From Lantana camara (Eukaryota > Streptophyta > Magnoliopsida > Lamiales > Verbenaceae), in NCBI GenBank assembly GCA_037501455.1, contig CM074858.1:75304501-75368500 (forward strand): DNA of 64,000 nucleotides. The letters run 5' to 3'. The position numbers and the translations under genes are program-made. Numbering within the stretch: position 1 is the first letter of the stretch; every line of letters begins with the position of its first letter. Below the pieces are notes generated by a model that was given only the letters and a program-made list of their open reading frames with translations, searched no databases and was not told where the DNA came from. Of the stretch, positions 48,382 through 57,436 are shown one piece after another.

Positions 48382-48485
48382 CCCGTTCCTGCGAGGAACG
48401 GGGGTGCAAACCGGCCTGGAATTTCTGTACCGAGACACGGGGGTGTCTCGGTCCAGGCTTGGAGGGTGACACGGGGGTGTCACCC
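48382..48485 (+). repeat. GC-rich palindrome cluster in LTR of C
   Basis: CCCGTTCCTGCGAGGAACGGG (arms 48382-48389 and 48395-48402), a 22-bp GAGACACGGGGGTGTCTC palindrome (48430-48451) and a 22-bp GTGACACGGGGGTGTCAC palindrome (48464-48485). The 3' LTR copy is at about 62426-62529, with a few substitutions. Confidence 0.88.
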
Positions 48486-49270
48486 CATTTTCCTTGGATT
48501 TTTGCTGAGTTTCCTGGACTGTTGCTGCTGCTGTTATGTTGGCATGGTGTGTGCGTGAGTTGCATGCTTGGGTTGAGTGTGCATGCATGGAGTGAGTTTG
48601 TGCGTGATTGTGTGATTGAATGCATGCATGGTTAGAGTATTGTATAAGTTGCATGCATGTTTGTGTATAATATATATAGTATATATATATATATGCATGT
48701 AATATATAAGATATATATGCATGCATGGGTAGGTTGTGTGTGTGTACGTGTATATATGTATATATTATATATGTATATTGTATATTATTATATATATATG
48801 ATTATATGTATATATTATAAATATTGTATATTATTATATATGGTTATTTATATATATTATATTATGTATATTTATTGTATATTTTAAATATTATTTGATT
48901 TAATTTAATTATTGAAATTACTTGAATTCTATTTCGCGTATTTATTCTACTGACTCTTGCTTGAACGTTTTATTTATTTATTCCTATTTGTGAATGTGAA
49001 TATTATATGTTATGCTTATTAAATGAATGAGATTAATTGATATGCATTATGAATTATGAATTTACGAATATTATGAATATATGAATTTATGAAATTATGA
49101 AATTGAATGAAATATATGAACGAATGATTTGATTATATGATTTAAATTCTTTAATTGTGCACATGAACATTTTTATGATAAAACATGACCATTATGCATT
49201 CATGTCATAGTCACTTCATTGTCGAGCGTCATATGTGGTCATTGAGTCTCATACCTTTTCTTTTGCACAG

Positions 49271-49337
49271 ATTCGGGTTTGGTCGGAGACGAGGGCGAGC
49301 ATTGAGACGCTTGTGCCTTTATTTTGCTTTGGTAAAG
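49271..49337 (+). other. Predicted LTR leader exon 2 (C)
   Basis: 67 nt between CTTTTGCACAG and GGTAAAG|GTGGGT. The 3' LTR copy (63315-63381) differs inside, but both borders are kept. Confidence 0.5.
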
Positions 49338-49519
49338 GTGGGTTTTTCTTCTACTAGTTAGACAACCCTATAAATCCCTTATGTGCAAAGTTTTAAGCCA
49401 AAATAATATATTTATATTAATTGAGTCAATTTGGGTCAATGATTTCAAATGTATGACCCCTTTTTAATTGTGAAACCCTACCTTATGTTTGGCGAGACAC
49501 ATTTATATATATGCTTGTT

Positions 49520-49732
49520 CGGGCCCCGGGACTTAGTATATGTGGCTAACCGAGGAAGCAAGGGCTGACGGGGATCCCATATACTGGTTCCAACCAAACT
49601 ATGGTGATACCGGCCCTCGCTAGGAGGTTTAGCGAGGAATGGGAGCTAAGTGCCCTTGGGGGATTCATGTACCCCCATTGGCCTATGTATGAACCGGTGG
49701 TCAGGTCTAGCTAACTTGTCCACCACCCGGAG
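49520..49732 (+). other. Conserved intron-2 block (C), target of D
   Basis: GGGCCCCGGGACTTAG ... GGGCTGACGGGGATC ... CACCACCCGGAG. It matches J at 11359-11575. Element D landed at its 3' edge. The 3' LTR copy is at 63564-63780. Confidence 0.6.
49728..49732. repeat. TSD CGGAG (left copy) of D
   Basis: CGGAG before TGTAACGCCCAAATT; repeated at 56452-56456 after GGGTGCTACA. The empty-site sequence CCACCCGGAGGAAG is visible in the 3' LTR of C at 63767-63780. Confidence 0.97.
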
Positions 49733-50593
49733 TGTAACGCCCAAATTTTATTAATCATAATTTTCGGTTATTATAGTAAATTTTGAAATTTATTTTATAA
49801 TGAAAAATATTTATTGCATGAAATAATTGCCGAGAACATTTCAAATTACCAAATTGTCCCTAGTTAAATACTTTCTAAAACTTTGGGGACTTAATTGCAT
49901 GATTTTTCAAGGAGATAATTGATCACTTTCAAAACCTACCTATACCTTATTGTATAACTTAAACAATTGAGGGATTAATTGGCAAACTAGCATATTTCAC
50001 ATGTTTCAAAAATAGATATTATGTTAATCTCTTCCATAAGCTTCTATAAGCTCATTTCATCCAAGAATTTCCAAAAATATCCATCCCTCTCTCTCGGTAT
50101 CCATTGGAAGAAAAGGAAGAAGTGATTTTCTTATCAATCATCAAGATTTCAAGAATTATTCCAAGCTTTTGAGAGTTGATCATCTTCATCACCTTCTTCT
50201 CCATTCCTTCATTTTCAAGGTTGGTTGCATGGAAAAGCATGATTTTTGATCATATTTGAATAGGTTAGGGTTTGAGTGATATATGCTATATGATTGAAAT
50301 AGAATTGGAAGTATGATTGAATGATCATAACATGAACTATTACATGATTTCTAGCTTGAATCATTGAATATTTGGCAAGAATGAGCTAGGTTGATCATAG
50401 GCTTGAGACCTTGGAATCTTGTTGATATTGCATGTTTTATATGTTCAAGTGATAGATTATCATGTGTTGAAGTTGTATACATCATATTTCCAGAAATTAT
50501 AGCTTTTGGGGATCAAATATGGAATTTGTGGCCTTGTTGCTTTCTTCCCCGAGAGCTTCCCCTGTTTCTGCCTCTGTTTTTCATTTACAGAGA

Positions 50594-50824
50594 CTGGGAA
50601 CGACCGTTCCCAGCCCCAAGGCATCGCGGGAACGGGCGTTCCCATTCCTTTTCAAAATATGAGCGGCCGAGCATGGGAACGGCCGTTCCCATTTTGGCCT
50701 TGCGCCGGAAGGGCCGTTCCCAGCTCAAAGGCGCGCTTCAGAGGGGAAAAACGCGGGCACGTTTTGGGGAACTCTTGGGAACGACCGTTCCCATTTTACA
50801 AAGGGAACGGGAACGGTCGTTCCC
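50594..50824 (+). repeat. GGGAACG palindrome array of D (5' LTR)
   Basis: Six units: CTGGGAACGACCGTTCCCAG (50594), CGGGAACGGGCGTTCCC (50628), ATGGGAACGGCCGTTCCCAT (50673), GGAAGGGCCGTTCC (50707), TGGGAACGACCGTTCCCA (50776) and GGGAACGGTCGTTCCC (50809). The 3' LTR copy at 54821-55051 is identical. Confidence 0.93.
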
Positions 50825-51048
50825 ACCTGTGATGCAGAACAAAATATTCTGCACAAAATTACGAAATTAACCCCTCGACCCGACGACTTCTTTGACCCCG
50901 AATTGCTATAAGATATGCTAATATGATGTGAAACCAAATGTTTTCATGCCACATTGCATTTTCATGATCGTTTCGACACATTTCCGCCGTTCGTCATATT
51001 TGGTCCATTCTAGGTCATAACTCATGTACACACGTCGTGTTTACACAG

Positions 51049-51113
51049 GTCACGAGGTCGTGAACGAGGGACAAGCTCCCTAGAACGTATCCTTGTCGCA
51101 TTTCACAAGAAAG
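51049..51113 (+). other. Predicted LTR leader exon 2 (D)
   Basis: 65 nt between GTTTACACAG|G and AAGAAAG|GTGAGG; copied at 55276-55340. Confidence 0.5.
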
Positions 51114-51343
51114 GTGAGGTTTAGTTAATATTAGTATAACACCCTATAACCTTTATGTGAACTTTCAAGCCAAAAAGGTATTTACTTTATTTCTTACATT
51201 ATTTCTAAACATTCAAAACAACTTCAAGCAATCGAACCCATGCAAAGCAATGCTTGTAGTTCGATTAATAGCATGACCATGCAAAGCAATGCATGTATTG
51301 TACCATTCATGATTGTCTAGTGGCGAGTAGCATGATTACACAT

Positions 51344-51545
51344 TGGGCCCGAGGGTACGTGTACGAGTCAACCGGGAAAGCATTGGGCTGACGGGTAGCT
51401 CTATACACACCCCTCAACACTGGGATGACCCCTGAATCCACCAGGAGGTTGGTGGAGGAAGGAATCCCGCACGTGGGAGTCATGTTCCTGACGTGCGTAG
51501 ACTGGATGGATAGGGCCTTGCAAACCCACCATCACCCGGAGTGAA
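51344..51545 (+). other. Conserved intron-2 block (D)
   Basis: TGGGCCCGAGGG ... GGGCTGACGGGTAG ... CACCATCACCCGGAG. It is a more diverged member of the block seen in J, C and E; copied at 55571-55772. Confidence 0.5.
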
Positions 51546-52231
51546 GGAGTTCATAAATTGAATACGTGTACACCTTAACTGAATTGCTTGATCACATGAT
51601 ATTATAACTAGCTGGTAATGATTCACTATTGGAGTAAGGTTGGAGAAGCCCACACTCGCCAGGGCCACGGATCAATGAAATGACTTTTATTTAATAAACT
51701 TGATAGTTGTAATCTCGGGCGATGAGTTTATATTTTAAACTTATATTGCTTTCATAGTAAAACATTACCCGAGGTCACAACGTGCATGTTACTTGTGTTA
51801 TACATATATTAACTGCTTCACTCAGTCTTCCATGGACTGACACCCCACCTTTCAGGTACTTGAGAGCAGTCGTTTGCTAGGCGGGAGTCGAGTCAGGTCG
51901 CATCTCCACGGAGTCTAGCATTTCATTTCATGTTTTGTACAGAACTTTAGATATTATGTTTTGATGTTACTTTCACATGCTGGATTGTGATGTGAACAAC
52001 ATGCAAGGAATGTTAATGTATTGGTAGATATATTACCTATAATAAATTACTCAGTGCTTCCGCTCCATCTTATCGCATGTTTAGTTTAGTTCCCGCCTAG
52101 CTTGTTGGTATTGCATTGTCACCCGTTCGCTATAGCTTTGATTTATGTATGGATTACCCATTTCATACGTGGATTGAGGCTATAGTGCGGGGGTGTGGCA
52201 CCTCCACGTGTAAGGGGTGCTACATCTAAGG

Positions 52232-52243
52232 TGGTATCAGAGC
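52232..52243 (+). promoter_or_regulatory. Primer-binding site of D
   Basis: TGGTATCAGAGC, 7 bp after the LTR end at 52224. Confidence 0.95.
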
Positions 52244-52481
52244 CCGGTTGCAAAACCGAGGTTCTCGAGTCGTGTCAAGTGAGTCTAGGTCGAACGGCGT
52301 AGGATTACCTGTTACGTGAGAAGTTGGTATTTAATTGAAATTACGTGAATTGCTTGAACTCTTGAATTATTTGAATTTCTGAGATTCTTTGAAGTGTGTG
52401 CTGCATTAACTTTATGAAATTATTTGCACACATTTCGCATCTATTAACCAAAACATGCATGTATAGTGATCTCATTTCAGG

Positions 52482-53597
52482 ATGGATCATGATAGACATC
52501 ATCGTGACCGGTCCCCGAGACATAGACATCATCATCATCGTCGCCACCATCGCCATGAGGAGTCATCCCCTTCTCCACCTCCTCAAGCCCAGCCTCAGGA
52601 TTTTATGAACGCTGTGGTAGGGTTAATTGATCAGAGGATACAGGAAAGGGTTCCTCCCGTACCACCTGTGCAGGTAGCACCACCACATAACCCTATTTCT
52701 GCTATACTCCGGGAATTCCAAAATCAACAACCCCCAAAGTTCTACAAGGGTGATGACATTCAGGCTGAAATGTGGCTTAAGGAGATCGATAGAATTTGGC
52801 AGCTCATTCCTTGTGACTCCCAGGAAAAAGCTCGCTGCACCCTTACTTTGATTCAGGGCGAGGCGTATTCCTGGTGGGAAAGTACTCAGATCGTATTAGA
52901 GGCTACCGGAGAAGCTATCAATTGGGAAGTATTTGTTAGAGAATTCAGAAACAAATTTATTCCTCCAGCTTCACGTACTCGGAGGTTGAGGGAATTTACC
53001 GAATTAAAGCAAGAAGGAAGGTCTGTGGGTGAGTATATAGCGGAGTTTGAACGCTTATCTCGCTATGCACCCAATATAGCGAGTGACGATTTCCACAAAG
53101 CAATGCAATTTGTGCAAGGACTCAGACCGGAGATACAGGATGCTTTGAAAGCCGCTAATACAAGTACTTGGGCCAAGGCTACTGCGAAAGCGTTGAAGGT
53201 TGAGGATTCGGACAATGCAAGAAGGCCTGTTCCTCCTCTCGAACAGGACTTAGTCCCAGGATCAGGACCAGATTCTAATATAATGAAAAGGCCCGCTAGT
53301 GACTCGGTTCTACCACCTCCGGAAAGATCTAAAAAGAAGAAGTCCCAGAATAATAAACCAGTTTCAGGAAGTACTTCTACCACAACTTCGCCATCACAGT
53401 CAGGAAAGATTCTTTGCACATATTGTGGGCGTGATAATCATACTTACGAGAATTGCCGAGAACGGTTAAATCTATGTATGAGATGTGGGGGTAAAGACCA
53501 TCAAGCAAATATGTGTCCAAGGCGAAGGGAAAGAACAAGAATAGCCCGAGGTATCAACTACCTTCATAGCAACTTCCATGGTGAACGGTATCATTAA
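52482..53597 (+). CDS. gag: Gag protein of element D (intact, 371 aa)
   Basis: The only frame of D, 238 bp after the PBS, in an untranslated leader of ordinary length. The N-terminus (residues 1-28) is dense in H, R and D with an RS-like stretch, followed by a proline-rich linker. The capsid domain (Retrotrans_gag type) spans about residues 85-245, with PKFYKGDD, YSWWEST, FVREFRNKFIP and GLRPEIQDAL motifs. After a basic linker (KKKKSQNNK) come two intact CCHC knuckles near residues 308-348: CTYCGRDNHTYENC and CMRCGGKDHQANMC. It then ends within about 25 residues, where protease would begin in a full element. It would package retroelement RNA into particles. Its N-terminal design resembles Gag of C. 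No stop or frameshift is visible. Confidence 0.93.
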   Translation: MDHDRHHRDRSPRHRHHHHRRHHRHEESSPSPPPQAQPQDFMNAVVGLIDQRIQERVPPVPPVQVAPPHNPISAILREFQNQQPPKFYKGDDIQAEMWLKEIDRIWQLIPCDSQEKARCTLTLIQGEAYSWWESTQIVLEATGEAINWEVFVREFRNKFIPPASRTRRLREFTELKQEGRSVGEYIAEFERLSRYAPNIASDDFHKAMQFVQGLRPEIQDALKAANTSTWAKATAKALKVEDSDNARRPVPPLEQDLVPGSGPDSNIMKRPASDSVLPPPERSKKKKSQNNKPVSGSTSTTTSPSQSGKILCTYCGRDNHTYENCRERLNLCMRCGGKDHQANMCPRRRERTRIARGINYLHSNFHGERYH

Positions 53598-53759
53598 ACA
53601 TGCATATCACGAGCATCATGAATTTTATTATCACTGAAATTATTGCTCGCAACAATGTGCTTCAATGTGAGAGATAGATGGGTATGATTGGCGGGACGAC
53701 TTGCTTCTTTTGTGATAAATGTTTCAAGCATCATTTTGGGTTGTTCCTTGAGTACGTTA
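53598..53759 (+). other. Non-coding segment between gag and hairpin array of D
   Basis: 162 bp with no recognisable pol motifs, replacing the roughly 3-4 kb of pol expected in a full-length relative. I see nothing further in it. Confidence 0.5.
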
Positions 53760-53889
53760 GAGAGACGGGGTTCTCTCCTAACTTGTCCGAGAGGCGGGGC
53801 ACTCTCATCTTTACCGAGAAACGGGGTTTTCTCACTTATTGTGGAAAGACGGGGATCTTTCACCTTTGTTCAAGAGACGGGGTTCTCTT
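53760..53889 (+). repeat. Five-hairpin array upstream of the polypurine tract (D)
   Basis: Five 18-nt units at 53760, 53789, 53816, 53844 and 53872: GAGAGACGGGGTTCTCTC, GAGAGGCGGGGCACTCTC, GAGAAACGGGGTTTTCTC, GAAAGACGGGGATCTTTC and AAGAGACGGGGTTCTCTT. Stem positions 1, 3 and 5 each change from G-C to A-T in one unit with the partner base changed too, while CGGGG in the loop is invariant. Start-to-start spacing is 27-29 nt. It lies 70 nt before the 3' LTR. The array is duplicated in type, not in orientation, in E. Confidence 0.93.
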
Positions 53890-53940
53890 ATACCTCGTGC
53901 ATTGTTTGCAAACTTGAAAGTGGACCTGGGGACCAGGTCC

Positions 53941-53959
53941 TTTTTAAGGGGGGAAGATT
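53941..53959 (+). promoter_or_regulatory. Polypurine tract of D
   Basis: TTTTTAAGGGGGGAAGATT immediately before TGTAACGCCCAAA. Confidence 0.88.
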
Positions 53960-56451
53960 TGTAACGCCCAAATTTTATTAATCATAATTTTCGGTTATTA
54001 TAGTAAATTTTGAAATTTATTTTATAATGAAAAATATTTATTGCATGAAATAATTGCCGAGAACATTTCAAATTACCAAATTGTCCCTAGTTAAATACTT
54101 TCTAAAACTTTGGGGACTTAATTGCATGATTTTTCAAGGAGATAATTGATCACTTTCAAAACCTACCTATACCTTATTGTATAACTTAAACAATTGAGGG
54201 ATTAATTGGCAAACTAGCATATTTCACATGTTTCAAAAATAGATATTATGTTAATCTCTTCCATAAGCTTCTATAAGCTCATTTCATCCAAGAATTTCCA
54301 AACATATCCATCCCTCTCTCTCGGTATCCATTGGAAGAAAAGGAAGAAGTGATTTTCTTATCAATCATCAAGATTTCAAGAATTATTCCAAGCTTTTGAG
54401 AGTTGATCATCTTCATCACCTTCTTCTCCATTCCTTCATTTTCAAGGTTGGTTGCATGGAAAAGCATGATTTTTGATCATATTTGAATAGGTTAGGGTTT
54501 GAGTGATATATGCTATATGATTGAAATAGAATTGGAAGTATGATTGAATGATCATAACATGAACTATTACATGATTTCTAGCTTGAATCATTGAATATTT
54601 GGCAAGAATGAGCTAGGTTGATCATAGGCTTGAGACCTTGGAATCTTGTTGATATTGCATGTTTTATATGTTCAAGTGATAGATTATCATGTGTTGAAGT
54701 TGTATACATCATATTTCCAGAAATTATAGCTTTTGGGGATCAAATATGGAATTTGTGGCCTTGTTGCTTTCTTCCCCGAGAGCTTCCCCTGTTTCTGCCT
54801 CTGTTTTTCATTTACAGAGACTGGGAACGACCGTTCCCAGCCCCAAGGCATCGCGGGAACGGGCGTTCCCATTCCTTTTCAAAATATGAGCGGCCGAGCA
54901 TGGGAACGGCCGTTCCCATTTTGGCCTTGCGCCGGAAGGGCCGTTCCCAGCTCAAAGGCGCGCTTCAGAGGGGAAAAACGCGGGCACGTTTTGGGGAACT
55001 CTTGGGAACGACCGTTCCCATTTTACAAAGGGAACGGGAACGGTCGTTCCCACCTGTGATGCAGAACAAAATATTCTGCACAAAATTACGAAATTAACCC
55101 CTCGACCCGACGACTTCTTTGACCCCGAATTGCTATAAGATATGCTAATATGATGTGAAACCAAATGTTTTCATGCCACATTGCATTTTCATGATCGTTT
55201 CGACACATTTCCGCCGTTCGTCATATTTGGTCCATTCTAGGTCATAACTCATGTACACACGTCGTGTTTACACAGGTCACGAGGTCGTGAACGAGGGACA
55301 AGCTCCCTAGAACGTATCCTTGTCGCATTTCACAAGAAAGGTGAGGTTTAGTTAATATTAGTATAACACCCTATAACCTTTATGTGAACTTTCAAGCCAA
55401 AAAGGTATTTACTTTATTTCTTACATTATTTCTAAACATTCAAAACAACTTCAAGCAATCGAACCCATGCAAAGCAATGCTTGTAGTTCGATTAATAGCA
55501 TGACCATGCAAAGCAATGCATGTATTGTACCATTCATGATTGTCTAGTGGCGAGTAGCATGATTACACATTGGGCCCGAGGGTACGTGTACGAGTCAACC
55601 GGGAAAGCATTGGGCTGACGGGTAGCTCTATACACACCCCTCAACACTGGGATGACCCCTGAATCCACCAGGAGGTTGGTGGAGGAAGGAATCCCGCACG
55701 TGGGAGTCATGTTCCTGACGTGCGTAGACTGGATGGATAGGGCCTTGCAAACCCACCATCACCCGGAGTGAAGGAGTTCATAAATTGAATACGTGTACAC
55801 CTTAACTGAATTGCTTGATCACATGATATTATAACTAGCTGGTAATGATTCACTATTGGAGTAAGGTTGGAGAAGCCCACACTCGCCAGGGCCACGGATC
55901 AATGAAATGACTTTTATTTAATAAACTTGATAGTTGTAATCTCGGGCGATGAGTTTATATTTTAAACTTATATTGCTTTCATAGTAAAACATTACCCGAG
56001 GTCACAACGTGCATGTTACTTGTGTTATACATATATTAACTGCTTCACTCAGTCTTCCATGGACTGACACCCCACCTTTCAGGTACTTGAGAGCAGTCGT
56101 TTGCTAGGCGGGAGTCGAGTCAGGTCGCATCTCCACGGAGTCTAGCATTTCATTTCATGTTTTGTACAGAACTTTAGATATTATGTTTTGATGTTACTTT
56201 CACATGCTGGATTGTGATGTGAACAACATGCAAGGAATGTTAATGTATTGGTAGATATATTACCTATAATAAATTACTCAGTGCTTCCGCTCCATCTTAT
56301 CGCATGTTTAGTTTAGTTCCCGCCTAGCTTGTTGGTATTGCATTGTCACCCGTTCGCTATAGCTTTGATTTATGTATGGATTACCCATTTCATACGTGGA
56401 TTGAGGCTATAGTGCGGGGGTGTGGCACCTCCACGTGTAAGGGGTGCTACA
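53960..56451 (+). mobile_element. 3' LTR of D
   Basis: 2,492 bp, collinear with 49733-52224, with one difference seen by eye. It is followed directly by CGGAG. Confidence 0.95.
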
Positions 56452-57222
56452 CGGAGGAAGAAGGTGTATATGTATGATTATGATCATTTATGTATGTGCA
56501 CGAAAGATATGTATGACAACCAATAATTATGATATGATTACACGAGGAGAAGGTTGGAGATTGTGCACGCTCACTCGCCGAGCTTAAACCCTTATGAACA
56601 ATTATGAATGAAAATGAACGTCGTAATCCCGTTGATGTCTTCTTTGGTGTAACCACTTGGTAAATTCCTTTCAAACTTCACACGGGATTAGGGCTTGCAT
56701 GTATGTGTTTAATTTATGCGATATTATATATCCTATGCCCCGTTTTTATACCCACCAGTCTCTTTTAGACTGAACCCAGTTGTTTTCAGCTATTTTGTGC
56801 AGGTATAAGAGTGCTAGGCGGGAATACAAGTCGTCTAGGTCTTGCATTTTTGTTTAGCACTTCTTTTCAGTATCATATTCATACTCTTGTTGCTACTTTT
56901 GTATTTGATCATAGTATAGATTGGAGCGTTATGATTTTGTAGGCCGTGAGTGCCGTTGCATATTAGAATGCTCTTGTATATCTATTTTTTTAGAGCTTGT
57001 TAGCTCACTGTATCTATGCTATGTTATTCTTGCTTCCGCGAATTTTATTTAACTCTGATTTTATGATTCTTGCACTGATTGGTTTAAGGGTTAGTCCCGC
57101 CTAGCCTAGCGTGTGTGTTGTGTCCCCGTTCGCCGTGGATTTGGCACGTGTATGGACTTCTATTTCATATACGGGTCGGGTCTCGGTGCGGGGGATGTGG
57201 TACCTTACGCTCGGGTGCTACA
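56452..57222 (+). mobile_element. 5' LTR of C, second part (with right TSD copy 56452-56456)
   Basis: Resumes CGGAGGAAGAAGG as in the uninterrupted 3' LTR at 63772. It contains the CAGTCT...AGACTG hairpin (about 56757-56773), acceptor TTTTGTGCAG|G (AG at 56801-56802) before GCTAGGCGGG, and ends GGGTGCTACA at 57222. Confidence 0.93.
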
Positions 57223-57230
57223 TCCTTAAG

Positions 57231-57242
57231 TGGTATCAGAGC
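57231..57242 (+). promoter_or_regulatory. Primer-binding site of C
   Basis: TGGTATCAGAGC, 8 bp after the LTR end. Confidence 0.93.
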
Positions 57243-57436
57243 TTAGGGTTGCAAAACCCGGGCTCTAGTGTTGTGTTGAGTCAGTTAGGTCGTTCGGCTT
57301 TAGGAACAACTTGTCAATGTGTTGCATATGCATTGTTTACGTGCTTGTGTGCTCTAATCTGGAATTTTGATCGAATTAATTGCACTTGCATGCATGGACT
57401 AAAAATAGCATGCATTTTCAGTATTTCTTGAACAGG

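Larger units (their letters stand above)
46658..49732 (+). mobile_element. 5' LTR of C, first part
   Basis: Starts TGTAACGCCCCGATTTTTCGG. Contains AT-rich tracts (46800-46965, 48670-48890), the double-hairpin block, donor ATCAAG|GTAAGTT (GT at 47724), palindromes at 48382-48485, middle exon 49271-49337 and the conserved block from 49520. It is cut at CGGAG (49728-49732) by D. Confidence 0.92.
49733..52224 (+). mobile_element. 5' LTR of D
   Basis: TGTAACGCCCAAATTTTATT ... GGGGTGCTACA. It has a predicted donor TTTTCAAG|GTTGGT (GT at 50220), palindrome array 50594-50824, middle exon 51049-51113, conserved block 51344-51545, CAGTC...GACTG hairpin (about 51825-51840), and acceptor CCTTTCAG|G (AG at 51854-51855) before GCTAGGCGGG. 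Confidence 0.95.
49733..56451 (+). mobile_element. Element D: complete, very young gag-only LTR retrotransposon (TR-GAG type)
   Basis: 6,719 bp: two LTRs of 2,492 bp each with one visible difference (50076 A, 54303 C), a perfect TSD CGGAG, an intact initiator-Met PBS, one intact gag frame, a hairpin array and a polypurine tract. The interior is only 1.74 kb and contains no protease, RT or integrase. Non-autonomous elements with only GAG have been described in plants as TR-GAG. D must use pol supplied in trans. Confidence 0.95.

Noticed and set aside
48250..48726. 158-codon minus-strand frame, with a shortened copy at 62423-62770
   Set aside because: Lies antisense in the LTR of C over microsatellite and palindromes; its length differs between the two LTR copies.
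50391..50870. 159-codon frame, duplicated at 54618
   Set aside because: It exists twice only because the LTR is duplicated; it reads through the palindrome array and has no protein-like features.
53760..53889. CRISPR-like repeat-spacer look
   Set aside because: Units vary, spacers are only about 9-13 nt, and the context is a plant retrotransposon; no cas genes.
53678..53981. Frames across the hairpin array of D
   Set aside because: Repeated RRG/TGF-type peptides in three frames simply reflect the 28-nt hairpin repeats; both-arm stem changes argue for RNA or DNA structure instead.
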